DNA of 31,124 nt from a virus, in IMG/VR virus record IMGVR_UViG_3300035670_011523, positions 1 through 31,124 of that record, one strand, 5' to 3'. The notes beneath the pieces are model-generated. The model worked only from the letters and a program-made list of their open reading frames with translations. It had not been told where the DNA came from and made no database searches. Positions 8,342 through 15,164 of the stretch are shown piece by piece (position 1 is the first letter of the stretch; each line of letters starts with the position of its first letter). The position numbers and the translations under genes are program-made.

Positions 8342-8686
8342 ATGAGTTTCATAGAAAAAATAAAAAGGACTGTAACGGGAAAAACTGCCGAGCAAAGAGC
8401 CAGCGATAGGCTAGCTACTTCTATTGCTGCAAGGCAAATACAAAAAGCCGCATTTGAGGAAAGAGCCAGACAAATGCAAAGAGTTGCCATCGAGAAAGAA
8501 AGAATGAGGGCAGATGCTATGCTAAGAAAAGCTAAGGAAAGTTATAATAGGAAACCAGGGCAAGGCTTTTTAGCACCAACACTTAATAGAGGTTATGACT
8601 CTCCTATGGGCGGACCAAGTATTCTTCAAGGTGCTTTTGGTGGTTCGGGTAGAAAAACTAAAATTAAAAAGTTTAAGGTAATCTAA
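8342..8686 (+). CDS. Basic helical protein, 114 aa
   Basis: The start is fixed by the promoter box 22 nt upstream. Residues about 15-68 are a long charged helix rich in Ala, Arg, Lys, Glu and Gln, probably coiled coil. The C-terminal part is Gly/Pro-rich and ends in a Lys-rich tail (R-K-T-K-I-K-K-F-K). There is no membrane segment. The high charge and the position right after the capsid genes suggest a nucleoprotein or internal virion protein. No family is recognised. Confidence 0.7.
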   Translation: MSFIEKIKRTVTGKTAEQRASDRLATSIAARQIQKAAFEERARQMQRVAIEKERMRADAMLRKAKESYNRKPGQGFLAPTLNRGYDSPMGGPSILQGAFGGSGRKTKIKKFKVI

Positions 8687-8829
8687 TGGCAACCTGTAAA
8701 ATCTGTGGCCAATGGGTTGCAGGAACAGCAACAGAATGCGGAAGATGCAGAAGGCAGGGTGTGAAAGACCCGAGGTTAAGAAACAAAAGAATTTATAATA
8801 TAATTAAATCTATGAGGATAAAAATATAA
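8686..8829 (+). CDS. Zinc-ribbon protein, 47 aa
   Basis: The ATG overlaps the previous stop (TAATG at 8684-8688). Two Cys-x2-Cys knuckles (C4-K-I-C7 and C18-G-R-C21) form a compact zinc site, followed by a basic tail. Probably a small nucleic-acid-binding or adaptor protein. It also overlaps the next gene by one base. Confidence 0.6.
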   Translation: MATCKICGQWVAGTATECGRCRRQGVKDPRLRNKRIYNIIKSMRIKI

Positions 8830-8933
8830 TGCCACAGAAAAGAGTTAGACCACATCTAAGAAAAGTTCCTGGAAGCCGAAAGCAAATAAGAGTTCGAGGC
8901 TATCTTAGAGTTAAAAGAACTAATTATAAATAA
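8829..8933 (+). CDS. Arginine/lysine-rich peptide, 34 aa
   Basis: Coupled by TAATG to the zinc-ribbon gene. About one third of its residues are Arg or Lys, with a G-S-R-K-Q-I-R-V-R-G core and no acidic residues. It could condense DNA in the virion, as the small basic VP2 of SSV1 does. That comparison is functional, not a claim of homology. Confidence 0.5.
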   Translation: MPQKRVRPHLRKVPGSRKQIRVRGYLRVKRTNYK

Positions 8934-9080
8934 TTTCTAGTGTTTCGTTTCGGGGGTTTTGGGGCAAGACTGTGCGTGTTGTAACTAAAAAATAATCACG
9001 AAAGATATTTAAAGAAAGAGCTCTCAAAATATATTACCTCTTGGATTGCCCATAACAACCCGAGAGTAAGCTGACTGAAC

Positions 9081-9299
9081 ATGACTGATGGAATAAAAAA
9101 TAGATTGATTGAAGCACTTAATTCTAAGGAGTATATTCAAATTACTTTTAAGTACCCTGAACATGAAAGGCGTATATTCAAGAAAGGTTTTGTAGCCCAT
9201 GTATATGATGACTCCTTTGATTTCAATGAAACCTTTGATGGACATGTAACCTATTCCTTTGACTTTATTATTGAGATAATGCGGTGGGGTGCGAAATAA
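9081..9299 (+). CDS. Small beta-rich protein, 72 aa
   Basis: First gene of the nuclease/helicase unit. A short helix is followed by alternating strands (I-Q-I-T-F-K-Y, F-V-A-H-V-Y-D-D-S-F-D-F, V-T-Y-S-F-D-F-I-I-E-I), a pattern that would fit an Sm/SH3-like small barrel. A TATA-like GATATTTAAA (9004-9013) lies well upstream, implying a leader. Function unknown. Confidence 0.6.
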   Translation: MTDGIKNRLIEALNSKEYIQITFKYPEHERRIFKKGFVAHVYDDSFDFNETFDGHVTYSFDFIIEIMRWGAK

Positions 9300-10699
9300 T
9301 GTTAAAGGCAATTTATAAACCAACAGGTGAAATCGTTTCGGCTTTTAGAATTGAAAATGATGCTACTTGGTTTGGAAAACAAAATGATGAATGGATTGCT
9401 CCAAGGTATATGGTTTTTGATTATAAAGAGAAGGGAGATGTAAAAGTTTTCTTTGTTAAATCACATGAAAGAGAAGGTTTACCTGTGGTTGCACATTTTA
9501 AACATGAATCTAATAGAGAAATATATGACCAAGAAAATGAAAGTCCAGAACATAAATTAGCCAAAGGGGCAGTATATGAAGCAATATGTAATGGTCAAAT
9601 AAAAATAGATGACAAACCTTTAAAAGAACAAATTATAGATCTACAATTTGAATATCCTCTAAGTAATTCAAAAAAATCCAAGATAGCCGATGTTATTGCT
9701 ATATTTAAGGAAAGACACCCTATATATGGTAAGGGTGTAATCTTTGAAGTTCAATTTAGCAGACAGATTGAAGAAATAACACAGGATAGAACCTTTAATA
9801 GAGTTTCTGAAGGTTATAGTGTATGTTGGCTTTGGGATGGTGACTTCGATGAGAAAAATAAACTGAAAACAGATAGGGAAAGAATAGTGATAATTCCCTT
9901 TGCTAAAGCACTCGAAGAATACCAGAAGATTATAGAGGATAAAAGTATAAGTAGAGTTAATGAAGCTGGATTACTTTTGGATAAAAAGATTAATTCTTTG
10001 AACAATTATTTAATTCATTATAAAGATAATCTGCTAAAAGAATCTAAGAAACATCTAGACGAATTTAGAGAAATGACTCAAGCAGAATTAAATTGGCTTG
10101 GAAGTGCTAAAGACACTTTAAATAAGGAATCTTCGGAAAAAATAGGCCAAGTGAGAAAAGAGATATTGAATTTAGATAATGAGTTAAAAAATTTAAAAAA
10201 AGATATAGAAAGAGAAGCAATAGAAAAAACATCTTTAGATTTGAAGGAACTCTCAGAAACTTTAAAAGAGGAATTATTAAAAGAATTTAATAAAACCAAA
10301 ATAGATTTATCTTCTGAATTTCTTAAACAATTCTTGCAGACTAAGAATTTTGATGATGAAATTAGATTTAGATTACGAGATGAAATAAAGAAAATAGTTG
10401 AAAATTCTAATATAGAAAATAGTGGCCTGTTGGTTTCTTACGCAGATGAACAGATTAGGAAGGTTCTTAATTTTGATAATATCAAACCCATAATAGATGA
10501 AGCTATGAAAAATAGGATACATATACAAACTGGAAATTTTTCAAAGTGCCATAAATGCAACAAGATTCTAGAAGTAAGAGAAGCAGAATATGACAAGGGT
10601 TGGGCTTATTGTTATAATTGTTTTCAAACTTTAGAAGATAATTGGCAAAAAATAGCTTTAAAAGAGGAGAAAAGGGATGGTAGAAATACGCTTAACTAA
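9299..10699 (+). CDS. CoiA-like nuclease with coiled coil and C-terminal zinc ribbon, 466 aa
   Basis: The ATG at 9299 overlaps the previous stop (TAATG); the GTG at 9284 is less likely. Residues about 60-185 resemble the nuclease domain of competence protein CoiA: H66, the S-P-E-H-K motif at 82-86, then I-A-D131-V-I-A and F-E150-V-Q152-F. This is the D...E-x-Q version of the PD-(D/E)XK core. Residues about 230-345 are a long charged coiled coil. The C-terminus is a zinc ribbon with Cys417, Cys420, Cys438 and Cys441. The next gene, a helicase-like ATPase, starts within its 3' end (23-nt overlap). A role in processing viral or host DNA is inferred. Linked to the helicase, it may act in replication or recombination, or degrade competitor DNA. 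Confidence 0.72.
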   Translation: MLKAIYKPTGEIVSAFRIENDATWFGKQNDEWIAPRYMVFDYKEKGDVKVFFVKSHEREGLPVVAHFKHESNREIYDQENESPEHKLAKGAVYEAICNGQIKIDDKPLKEQIIDLQFEYPLSNSKKSKIADVIAIFKERHPIYGKGVIFEVQFSRQIEEITQDRTFNRVSEGYSVCWLWDGDFDEKNKLKTDRERIVIIPFAKALEEYQKIIEDKSISRVNEAGLLLDKKINSLNNYLIHYKDNLLKESKKHLDEFREMTQAELNWLGSAKDTLNKESSEKIGQVRKEILNLDNELKNLKKDIEREAIEKTSLDLKELSETLKEELLKEFNKTKIDLSSEFLKQFLQTKNFDDEIRFRLRDEIKKIVENSNIENSGLLVSYADEQIRKVLNFDNIKPIIDEAMKNRIHIQTGNFSKCHKCNKILEVREAEYDKGWAYCYNCFQTLEDNWQKIALKEEKRDGRNTLN

Positions 10700-12107
10700 A
10701 GATAATACTCTTGGCAAAAAGGGCCAAAGAATAGAACTTAAAGATGATGAAGCTAAAATAGTAATTGAAGAGGGTTATGCTGTTTATGAACGCCTTGCAC
10801 AACTTGAAGAAGCTAATAAAAAACAGAAGACGCAGGAAAAGAAAGAAGGAATTACAGAAGAAGAAAGACTTTTAAAAATACTTAAAAGAAAAAATATTTT
10901 TAATGAAATAACTGAAATAGAGCTTGATAAGAAAATAGTTGGTGAAGTTGATGCCAGAAAAGTTATATTTTTATGTGCTTGCGGCAGATTAGTTGAAAAT
11001 TGCCAGATTGCTTCCTATAATCTCTTAGTTAATGATGATGCTGGAACTGGGAAGGATTATGTTACCCATGCAACACTTTCAATACTTCCAAAAGACCAGT
11101 ATGTTAAAAAGACAAGAATAAGCCCCGCCGTATTCACCTATTGGCATAATTCTACCTACGATTTAGATTGGACTTGGGATGGTAAGGTATTTTATACAGA
11201 AGATATAAGCGAAAGTGTCTTGAACCATGAAGTGTTTAAAGTTATGTGTAGCTCTGGCAGTGAAGCAACTGTAGTTATCAAACAAAGGGCTATTGATATT
11301 CATATTGAAGGTAAGCCTGTTATGATTACTACTACAGCTACAAGCATACCCAACCCCGAGCTTACAAGGCGTTTTGAGATACTTAACCTATCAGAAAATA
11401 AAGACCAGACCAAGGCAATTATAGAAAGGCATGCCAAATTTGCCGTAGCAGGCATAAGCCCAGAGTACAACCTAGACTATAGCAAAGCAATGGCCTTACT
11501 TAAAAGAGTTAAGGTAAGAATACCCTATGCTGAAAGTCTTTGCACCCTATTTCCAACAGAAAGTATAATGATGCGTACTAAATTCCCAAGATTCTTAGAT
11601 TTAATAAAAGCTTCTGCAGCTTTTCACCAAAATCAAAGAAAATGCGATAAAAATGGGTTTTTGCTCGCAAATGGGCAAGATTATGAGATTTCTTGCCAAA
11701 TTATGCGAACTTTGATAAGCAACCGATATTTTATCCCTTTAACCAAAATTCAACGCAAAATTGTTGAATTTTTTGAAGAAATTGAGCAAAAAGAACCCAA
11801 TTTTTGTGAAAATGCCACTAAAATCAGGCAAAAACTACTAAATTTCATCAGTTTACCAGCCCTTTCTACAAACCTTGCAATTTTGACTAAATATGGCATT
11901 TTGGTAAGTTCTATTGACCAAGACGTACATGGCAGAGATGTTGAAAAATTTTCACTAAATAAAAGTAACATAAATATAAGCGAGAAAGTGTTCTTTCCCC
12001 AGTTCTCAGTGCTTTTAAGTAAAGATATTAAACCTATTATAGTTAAAAAAGAAGTAATAGATAGTAAAGTAAATCTGCATTTTCCACAGGAAATAGAGGT
12101 ATCCTAA
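10677..12107 (+). CDS. AAA+ ATPase, candidate replicative helicase/initiator, 476 aa
   Basis: The ATG follows GAGGAGAAAAGGG and overlaps the nuclease gene. After a short N-terminal domain and a charged linker (residues 40-65), a Walker A loop reads D-D-A-G-T-G-K126-D. A Walker B-like strand reads V-F-Y-T-E-D (171-176), sensor 1 is in I-T-T-T-A-T-S (about 217-223), and an arginine-finger-like L-T-R-R-F follows at 229-233. This order resembles MCM/superfamily 3-type helicase cores of viruses and plasmids. Residues about 350-450 look like a winged-helix domain. It is the only replication-initiator candidate, and repeats and palindromes lie directly downstream. A helicase that recruits host polymerases is the best inference. 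Confidence 0.68.
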   Translation: MVEIRLTKDNTLGKKGQRIELKDDEAKIVIEEGYAVYERLAQLEEANKKQKTQEKKEGITEEERLLKILKRKNIFNEITEIELDKKIVGEVDARKVIFLCACGRLVENCQIASYNLLVNDDAGTGKDYVTHATLSILPKDQYVKKTRISPAVFTYWHNSTYDLDWTWDGKVFYTEDISESVLNHEVFKVMCSSGSEATVVIKQRAIDIHIEGKPVMITTTATSIPNPELTRRFEILNLSENKDQTKAIIERHAKFAVAGISPEYNLDYSKAMALLKRVKVRIPYAESLCTLFPTESIMMRTKFPRFLDLIKASAAFHQNQRKCDKNGFLLANGQDYEISCQIMRTLISNRYFIPLTKIQRKIVEFFEEIEQKEPNFCENATKIRQKLLNFISLPALSTNLAILTKYGILVSSIDQDVHGRDVEKFSLNKSNINISEKVFFPQFSVLLSKDIKPIIVKKEVIDSKVNLHFPQEIEVS

Positions 12108-12141
12108 TACCGAATAACTGCCCTAAAAAGTCGTTTTGGTG

Positions 12142-12159
12142 CTTTACCATCTTTACCAT
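12142..12159 (+). repeat. Tandem 9-bp repeat CTTTACCAT
   Basis: Two perfect copies back to back (12142-12150 and 12151-12159), immediately before the palindrome pair. Together they look like an initiator or regulator binding array. Confidence 0.65.
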
Positions 12160-12191
12160 CACTAGTGATTTAGCATTTTCACTAGTGAAAA
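12158..12191. promoter_or_regulatory. Palindrome pair around TCACTAGTGA, candidate operator or origin
   Basis: Two copies of the palindrome TCACTAGTGA sit 20 bp apart centre to centre, two helical turns. The first extends to 12 bp (12158-12169) and the second to the 16-bp perfect palindrome TTTTCACTAGTGAAAA (12176-12191). The second ends 23 nt before the ATG at 12214. The spacing suggests two protein dimers on the same face of DNA. Confidence 0.65.
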
Positions 12192-12213
12192 ACAAAAAAG
12201 AATATACTAAAAA

Positions 12214-12399
12214 ATGATACCTCTCCTTTCCACATTAACTTCCAATCAGCTTGAATTTTATATAAACAAGCAGGCATGGCTTGAGTCTTTAGCAGACATA
12301 GAGTATCAAATGTACTATGAAAAGATAGGCTATGCTGACTTTTGGGCCAAGTACTTGTGGGGTGAAGTGACGCCTGAGAATGTAACGCTTTTAGCGTAA
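12214..12399 (+). CDS. Small hypothetical protein, 61 aa
   Basis: Starts 23 nt after the large palindrome. The sequence is Tyr/Trp/Leu-rich and probably helical (Q-L-E-F-Y-I-N-K-Q-A-W-L, Y-A-D-F-W-A-K-Y-L-W-G), with no Cys or membrane helix. No family is recognised. The palindromes directly upstream may control it. Confidence 0.55.
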   Translation: MIPLLSTLTSNQLEFYINKQAWLESLADIEYQMYYEKIGYADFWAKYLWGEVTPENVTLLA

Positions 12400-12439
12400 C
12401 AACACAAGATTTAAATAGTTTAATATTATTAATATTATT

Positions 12440-12574
12440 ATGGATAAACAAAAGAAATGTAAGATATGCGGTTATCAATGGGAAGCCATTGAGAATGAAC
12501 CTAAAGCTTGTCCAAACTGCAAAAGATATGATTGGAATAAAGAAAAGGAGAAAAAAGATGAAAACATTAGATAG
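12440..12574 (+). CDS. Zinc-ribbon protein, 44 aa
   Basis: Too short for a usual length cut-off but clear: C7-K-I-C10-G-Y-x-W near the N-terminus and C24-P-N-C27 with a following Y-D-W-N, the familiar two-knuckle ribbon of small archaeal proteins. A TATA-like ATTTAAA ends at 12415, 25 nt before the ATG. The C-terminus is Lys/Glu-rich and overlaps the next gene. Probably a nucleic-acid or protein adaptor. Confidence 0.65.
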   Translation: MDKQKKCKICGYQWEAIENEPKACPNCKRYDWNKEKEKKDENIR

Positions 12575-12782
12575 AACTGAAACTGGAACTTCAGAGGTAA
12601 ATTGGCAGGATTTAATCTTGCCTCCTGCCAAGCCTAAAACTAAGTACCTAGCTGTTGTAAGCGAAAATGGGTATAAAGATGTAAAAAAGATAATTGAGAG
12701 GATGCAGGCTAAGTATGGCAAAGATGCAACAGTCGAACATGTGTTAAAGGAAATGAATAAGGAGGTTTTGGTGCTTAATTAG
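12558..12782 (+). CDS. Hypothetical protein, 74 aa
   Basis: The ATG at 12558 has AAGGAG just upstream and overlaps the zinc-ribbon gene by 17 nt; the longer frame from 12489 lacks such a signal. A Pro-rich segment (L-P-P-A-K-P-K-T-K) precedes a beta strand and a charged helix. No family is recognised. Confidence 0.6.
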   Translation: MKTLDRTETGTSEVNWQDLILPPAKPKTKYLAVVSENGYKDVKKIIERMQAKYGKDATVEHVLKEMNKEVLVLN

Positions 12783-12783
12783 T

Positions 12784-12990
12784 ATGACAAAATTACCTAA
12801 AAAAGAGACTGTCACATGCTACTATTGCAAAAAGGATATGTTAAGTGAATTAGGAACTGAGGATTACAAGTGGTTTCAGGGGTTTTCTTTACGCAATAGT
12901 CTAATATGTAATGAATGTTCAACAAAATATGCCTATAAGCCCCAAAACCGCCTTAAAACACAAATTAAATCAGGGAGGTCTAAAAAATGA
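12784..12990 (+). CDS. Zinc-finger protein, 68 aa
   Basis: C12-Y-Y-C15-K-K and C42-N-E-C45 knuckles about 27 residues apart form a zinc site, followed by a Lys/Arg/Gln-rich tail. One base separates it from the preceding gene, and its stop overlaps the next start (ATGA). Probably nucleic-acid binding. Confidence 0.65.
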   Translation: MTKLPKKETVTCYYCKKDMLSELGTEDYKWFQGFSLRNSLICNECSTKYAYKPQNRLKTQIKSGRSKK

Positions 12991-13289
12991 ATGAAAATGA
13001 AAATTGGGAAGAAGTTAAAGCTGGAAGCTTTTGGAGTCCAGAGAAAGAAGGCGAATCTATAGAAGGAGTAATTATAGGAATGGATGAAGAGAAGTTTGGT
13101 TTGAAAGTAACAGTGGAACAGAAAGACAAGAAACAGATAGTTTTGCCTAGCCATGCAGTTTTGCAATCAAGGATTAAGAACTGCAAGGTCGGAGATATAG
13201 TAAAAGTAGTATTTGAGAGAACAGAGCTGCCAACTATCAAAGGACATAATCCCACTAACATTTACAAGGTCTTGCGAAAGGTCTCATAA
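12987..13289 (+). CDS. OB-fold-like, candidate single-stranded DNA-binding protein, 100 aa
   Basis: The ATG overlaps the previous stop (ATGA). The pattern is F-W-S-P, then G-E-S-I-E-G-V-I-I-G-M, an F-G-L-K-V-T-V strand, I-V-L-P-S-H-A-V-L, K-V-G-D-I-V-K-V-V-F and a final I-Y-K-V-L. Such a small beta barrel with a VGD turn is typical of OB-fold proteins. Its place in the replication module suggests ssDNA binding. A different OB or Sm-like role is possible. Confidence 0.55.
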   Translation: MNENENWEEVKAGSFWSPEKEGESIEGVIIGMDEEKFGLKVTVEQKDKKQIVLPSHAVLQSRIKNCKVGDIVKVVFERTELPTIKGHNPTNIYKVLRKVS

Positions 13290-13367
13290 ATGTTAGCCCA
13301 TCTTTAACCATTTATTTTTCGCTTGCCAGGATTCATTGCGTCTGGCTTCATACTCGTGGAGGAAAAA

Positions 13368-13454
13368 ATGAAAAAACAAATCAAAAAGAAACCTATCAAA
13401 AAGGTTTCAAAAAAGAAGCCTACAAAGAAGGCAACTAAAAAGAAGAAGGCTTAA
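13368..13454 (+). CDS. Lysine-rich tiny peptide, 28 aa
   Basis: The ATG is preceded by GTGGAGG. Seventeen of 28 residues are Lys, with Pro, Ala, Thr and Ser between them, like a histone H1 tail. Likely binds DNA or RNA non-specifically. The good RBS is the main sign that it is expressed. Confidence 0.5.
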   Translation: MKKQIKKKPIKKVSKKKPTKKATKKKKA

Positions 13455-13481
13455 TGCCTTTTTCATTCAAAACTAAATACA

Positions 13482-13604
13482 ATGGAATACTTTAAACAAA
13501 CAAAAGCAAGGCAAGAACCTGAACATAATAACATCTGGCCAATGTTTCTCTATGGGCTAGGAATGTTTATAGCAGGCTTTCTCGCAGGCAGGTGGCTAGC
13601 ATGA
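13482..13604 (+). CDS. Tiny membrane protein, 40 aa
   Basis: A polar N-terminus (MEYFKQTKARQEPE) and one hydrophobic helix (about 20-36) ending in G-R-W-L-A. The stop overlaps the next ATG (ATGA at 13601-13604). Function unknown. Confidence 0.5.
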   Translation: MEYFKQTKARQEPEHNNIWPMFLYGLGMFIAGFLAGRWLA

Positions 13605-13684
13605 ATGAAGATTATATTAGCTTAAGTTTAGCCCACTTTGGAAACGCCTTGCTAACATTTTGTATGCTCTGGAGGTTCAGATGA
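13601..13684 (+). CDS. Tiny hydrophobic peptide, 27 aa
   Basis: Links two flanking genes by ATGA overlaps at both ends (13601-13604 and 13681-13684). It contains a short hydrophobic segment and a basic end. Supported only by the overlap chain. Confidence 0.35.
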   Translation: MNEDYISLSLAHFGNALLTFCMLWRFR

Positions 13685-13962
13685 ATCAAGACCAAATAGA
13701 TAGTTTAGTAGGTACGTTAATAATTGTTATAATTTTGGTAGGTGGTATGTTATTAGGAGTATATTATAGTATTGTCCTATTAAATCTAGGATTGTTTGGC
13801 AGAGTTTGGGCAAATTCTAATACCATAAGCAATATGAGTCAAACGCAGAGGGGTGTAAAAGCCCCTCTTTTTCATAGGCAACAAATTAAACAATCTAGGC
13901 GGGGTTTATGGCTAACACCTCTTTCCTCGTCAAAAACTGGAGTAGTTGGAGGACTTTTCTAG
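13681..13962 (+). CDS. Small membrane protein with doubtful C-terminus, 93 aa
   Basis: The ATG overlaps the previous stop. The N-terminal 45 residues form a convincing hydrophobic helix (L-V-G-T-L-I-I-V-I-I-L-V-G-G-M-L). The rest is basic and low in pattern, and the DNA there folds into a terminator-like hairpin (13847-13868). Either the tail is real or the transcript ends inside the frame. Confidence 0.45.
   Translation: MNQDQIDSLVGTLIIVIILVGGMLLGVYYSIVLLNLGLFGRVWANSNTISNMSQTQRGVKAPLFHRQQIKQSRRGLWLTPLSSSKTGVVGGLF
13847..13872 (+). terminator. Hairpin with T tract inside a reading frame
   Basis: AGAGGGG (13847-13853) pairs with CCCCTCT (13862-13868) over an 8-nt loop, followed directly by more T. 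It has the shape of an intrinsic terminator. It lies within the 93-aa frame. Confidence 0.5.
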
Positions 13963-14009
13963 ATAGCAGTCGCCAAGTGCTTTTGCTCCAGCGTTGCCCT
14001 TAAAATAAA

Positions 14010-14351
14010 ATGGAATTATTTAAAATATTGCCATTGTTTATAGTATTGTTTTTAGCTTTATTTGGGGGTATGGTTTTAATTTCGGCATTACATGAGTATC
14101 AACATCATTATGAATTAAAAGATTATGTTAATGAAAGTGAAATATGTGCCTTATCAGTTCCAGTAGAAATAGAGGATATATGGAAAATGGGTGGATATTA
14201 TGCTTATTCGGTTGAAGATGAAACAGGTTATGGAAAAGTCCATAGATTTGCTGAATTAAGAGCATATAGTTTTACTATATTATTGGCTATTTTACTTGTT
14301 GTTTTAATGATAAATGTGTTACATTATTATATGAAAGGGAGGATAAGATGA
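14010..14351 (+). CDS. Membrane protein with HExxH motif, 113 aa
   Basis: Two hydrophobic helices (about residues 5-26 and 86-106) flank a polar middle. Right after the first helix comes A-L-H28-E-Y-Q-H32-H, a match to the HExxH zinc-protease motif, as in membrane metalloproteases. At this length a third ligand and full peptidase fold cannot be confirmed, so the match may be chance. The stop overlaps the next start (ATGA). Function unknown. Confidence 0.6.
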   Translation: MELFKILPLFIVLFLALFGGMVLISALHEYQHHYELKDYVNESEICALSVPVEIEDIWKMGGYYAYSVEDETGYGKVHRFAELRAYSFTILLAILLVVLMINVLHYYMKGRIR

Positions 14352-14419
14352 CACTTAAAGAAGAAAACCAACAGGGTGCTTTAGATTTAGTTAAATTAAT
14401 GTTGAAGAGTAGAACATGA
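14348..14419 (+). CDS. Tiny peptide, 23 aa
   Basis: Bounded by ATGA overlaps on both sides (14348-14351 and 14416-14419). A short charged helix and no motif. Possibly a coupling frame that keeps ribosomes moving through the operon. Confidence 0.3.
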   Translation: MTLKEENQQGALDLVKLMLKSRT

Positions 14420-14562
14420 AATATATTTGTAACTCTTGTCAAAAATTAACAAGCAGTAAAGATATAATTAGGATGCCTTTTCAGTTAGAAGTTGAATATT
14501 ATTATTGTATTAAATGTTATAAAAAATGGGCTAAACCAATAGGAGATAAGAGAGATGAATAA
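14416..14562 (+). CDS. Zinc-ribbon protein, 48 aa
   Basis: C5-N-S-C8-Q and C31-I-K-C34-Y knuckles, with aromatic residues before the second pair. ATGA overlap with the preceding frame and an 8-nt overlap with the following gene. A small zinc-binding adaptor, target unknown. Confidence 0.6.
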   Translation: MKYICNSCQKLTSSKDIIRMPFQLEVEYYYCIKCYKKWAKPIGDKRDE

Positions 14563-14725
14563 AGACGACCTAGCCAAAGCAACAACAGCTGATTTGTATT
14601 GGAAAGAATTTACATTAAACTTAAAGCATCAAATAAAAGAAGTAAAGGAATTTATGTACGTTGGTTATCAGATAGATAATTGTTTAATGTCTACACTTTT
14701 AATTCCAAAGGAGATTTTCAAATGA
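14555..14725 (+). CDS. Hypothetical protein, 56 aa
   Basis: Starts inside the previous gene with GGAGATAAGAG upstream and ends at an ATGA overlap with the next. A helical, charged N-terminal half (L-Y-W-K-E-F-T-L-N-L-K-H-Q-I-K-E-V-K) and a short hydrophobic end. No family is recognised. Confidence 0.5.
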   Translation: MNKDDLAKATTADLYWKEFTLNLKHQIKEVKEFMYVGYQIDNCLMSTLLIPKEIFK

Positions 14726-14946
14726 CAATTTATACGCTTAGAAGAGGAATGATTGTAAAACACCAAGGCGTTAAGTTAGATAAAAAGATGAATGAAACTC
14801 AAGTAGAGTTTTTTGAAGCAATTTATAATGATGAAGATGGAATAATAAGAATTAGACTTGCTGATAAAGATAAGACTAAGCTTTTGCCACAGATTGATAT
14901 TGAAGTTAAAAGGTGTAGAAAACAAGAACAAGGAGAATCAAAATGA
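14722..14946 (+). CDS. Hypothetical beta-rich protein, 74 aa
   Basis: The ATG overlaps the previous stop (ATGA) and follows AAAGGAG at 14708-14714; the frame from 14680 is rejected for this reason. Alternating strands (I-V-K-H-Q-G-V-K-L, I-I-R-I-R-L-A, I-D-I-E-V-K-R) suggest a small beta fold. Function unknown. Confidence 0.55.
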   Translation: MTIYTLRRGMIVKHQGVKLDKKMNETQVEFFEAIYNDEDGIIRIRLADKDKTKLLPQIDIEVKRCRKQEQGESK

Positions 14947-15164
14947 CAGACGACCTAGGAAAACGAGCAAGAGCATTAGATTTCGTAAGTAGAACTATGC
15001 CCCTCCCAGTAGAACTTCAAGCACGTTGTCCAGCACTTTCACATGAATCAAATACATATTGTTATTTAAAAGGAAGAGATTGTGATTGTTCAAACTTTAG
15101 AGACTGTCCAAATTATATTGAAGTGATTTTACCAGCGATTGATAGGAGGAGGTATAGAGCATGA
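14943..15164 (+). CDS. Cysteine-rich protein, 73 aa
   Basis: ATGA overlaps at both ends. Six or so Cys lie in residues 29-55 (C-P-A-L, T-Y-C-Y, R-D-C-D-C, R-D-C-P-N-Y), which could bind zinc or an iron-sulfur centre. There is no signal peptide, so it is probably cytoplasmic. Confidence 0.55.
   Translation: MTDDLGKRARALDFVSRTMPLPVELQARCPALSHESNTYCYLKGRDCDCSNFRDCPNYIEVILPAIDRRRYRA

Noticed and set aside
12182-12721. Minus-strand open frame of 179 aa
   Set aside because: It lies opposite four small + strand genes with overlaps and zinc motifs; its product is low-complexity hydrophobic and has no promoter.
13290-13367. Possible structured RNA or tRNA between genes
   Set aside because: Only a weak 5-bp stem (GCCAG/CTGGC) is seen and no T-loop or anticodon arm pattern.
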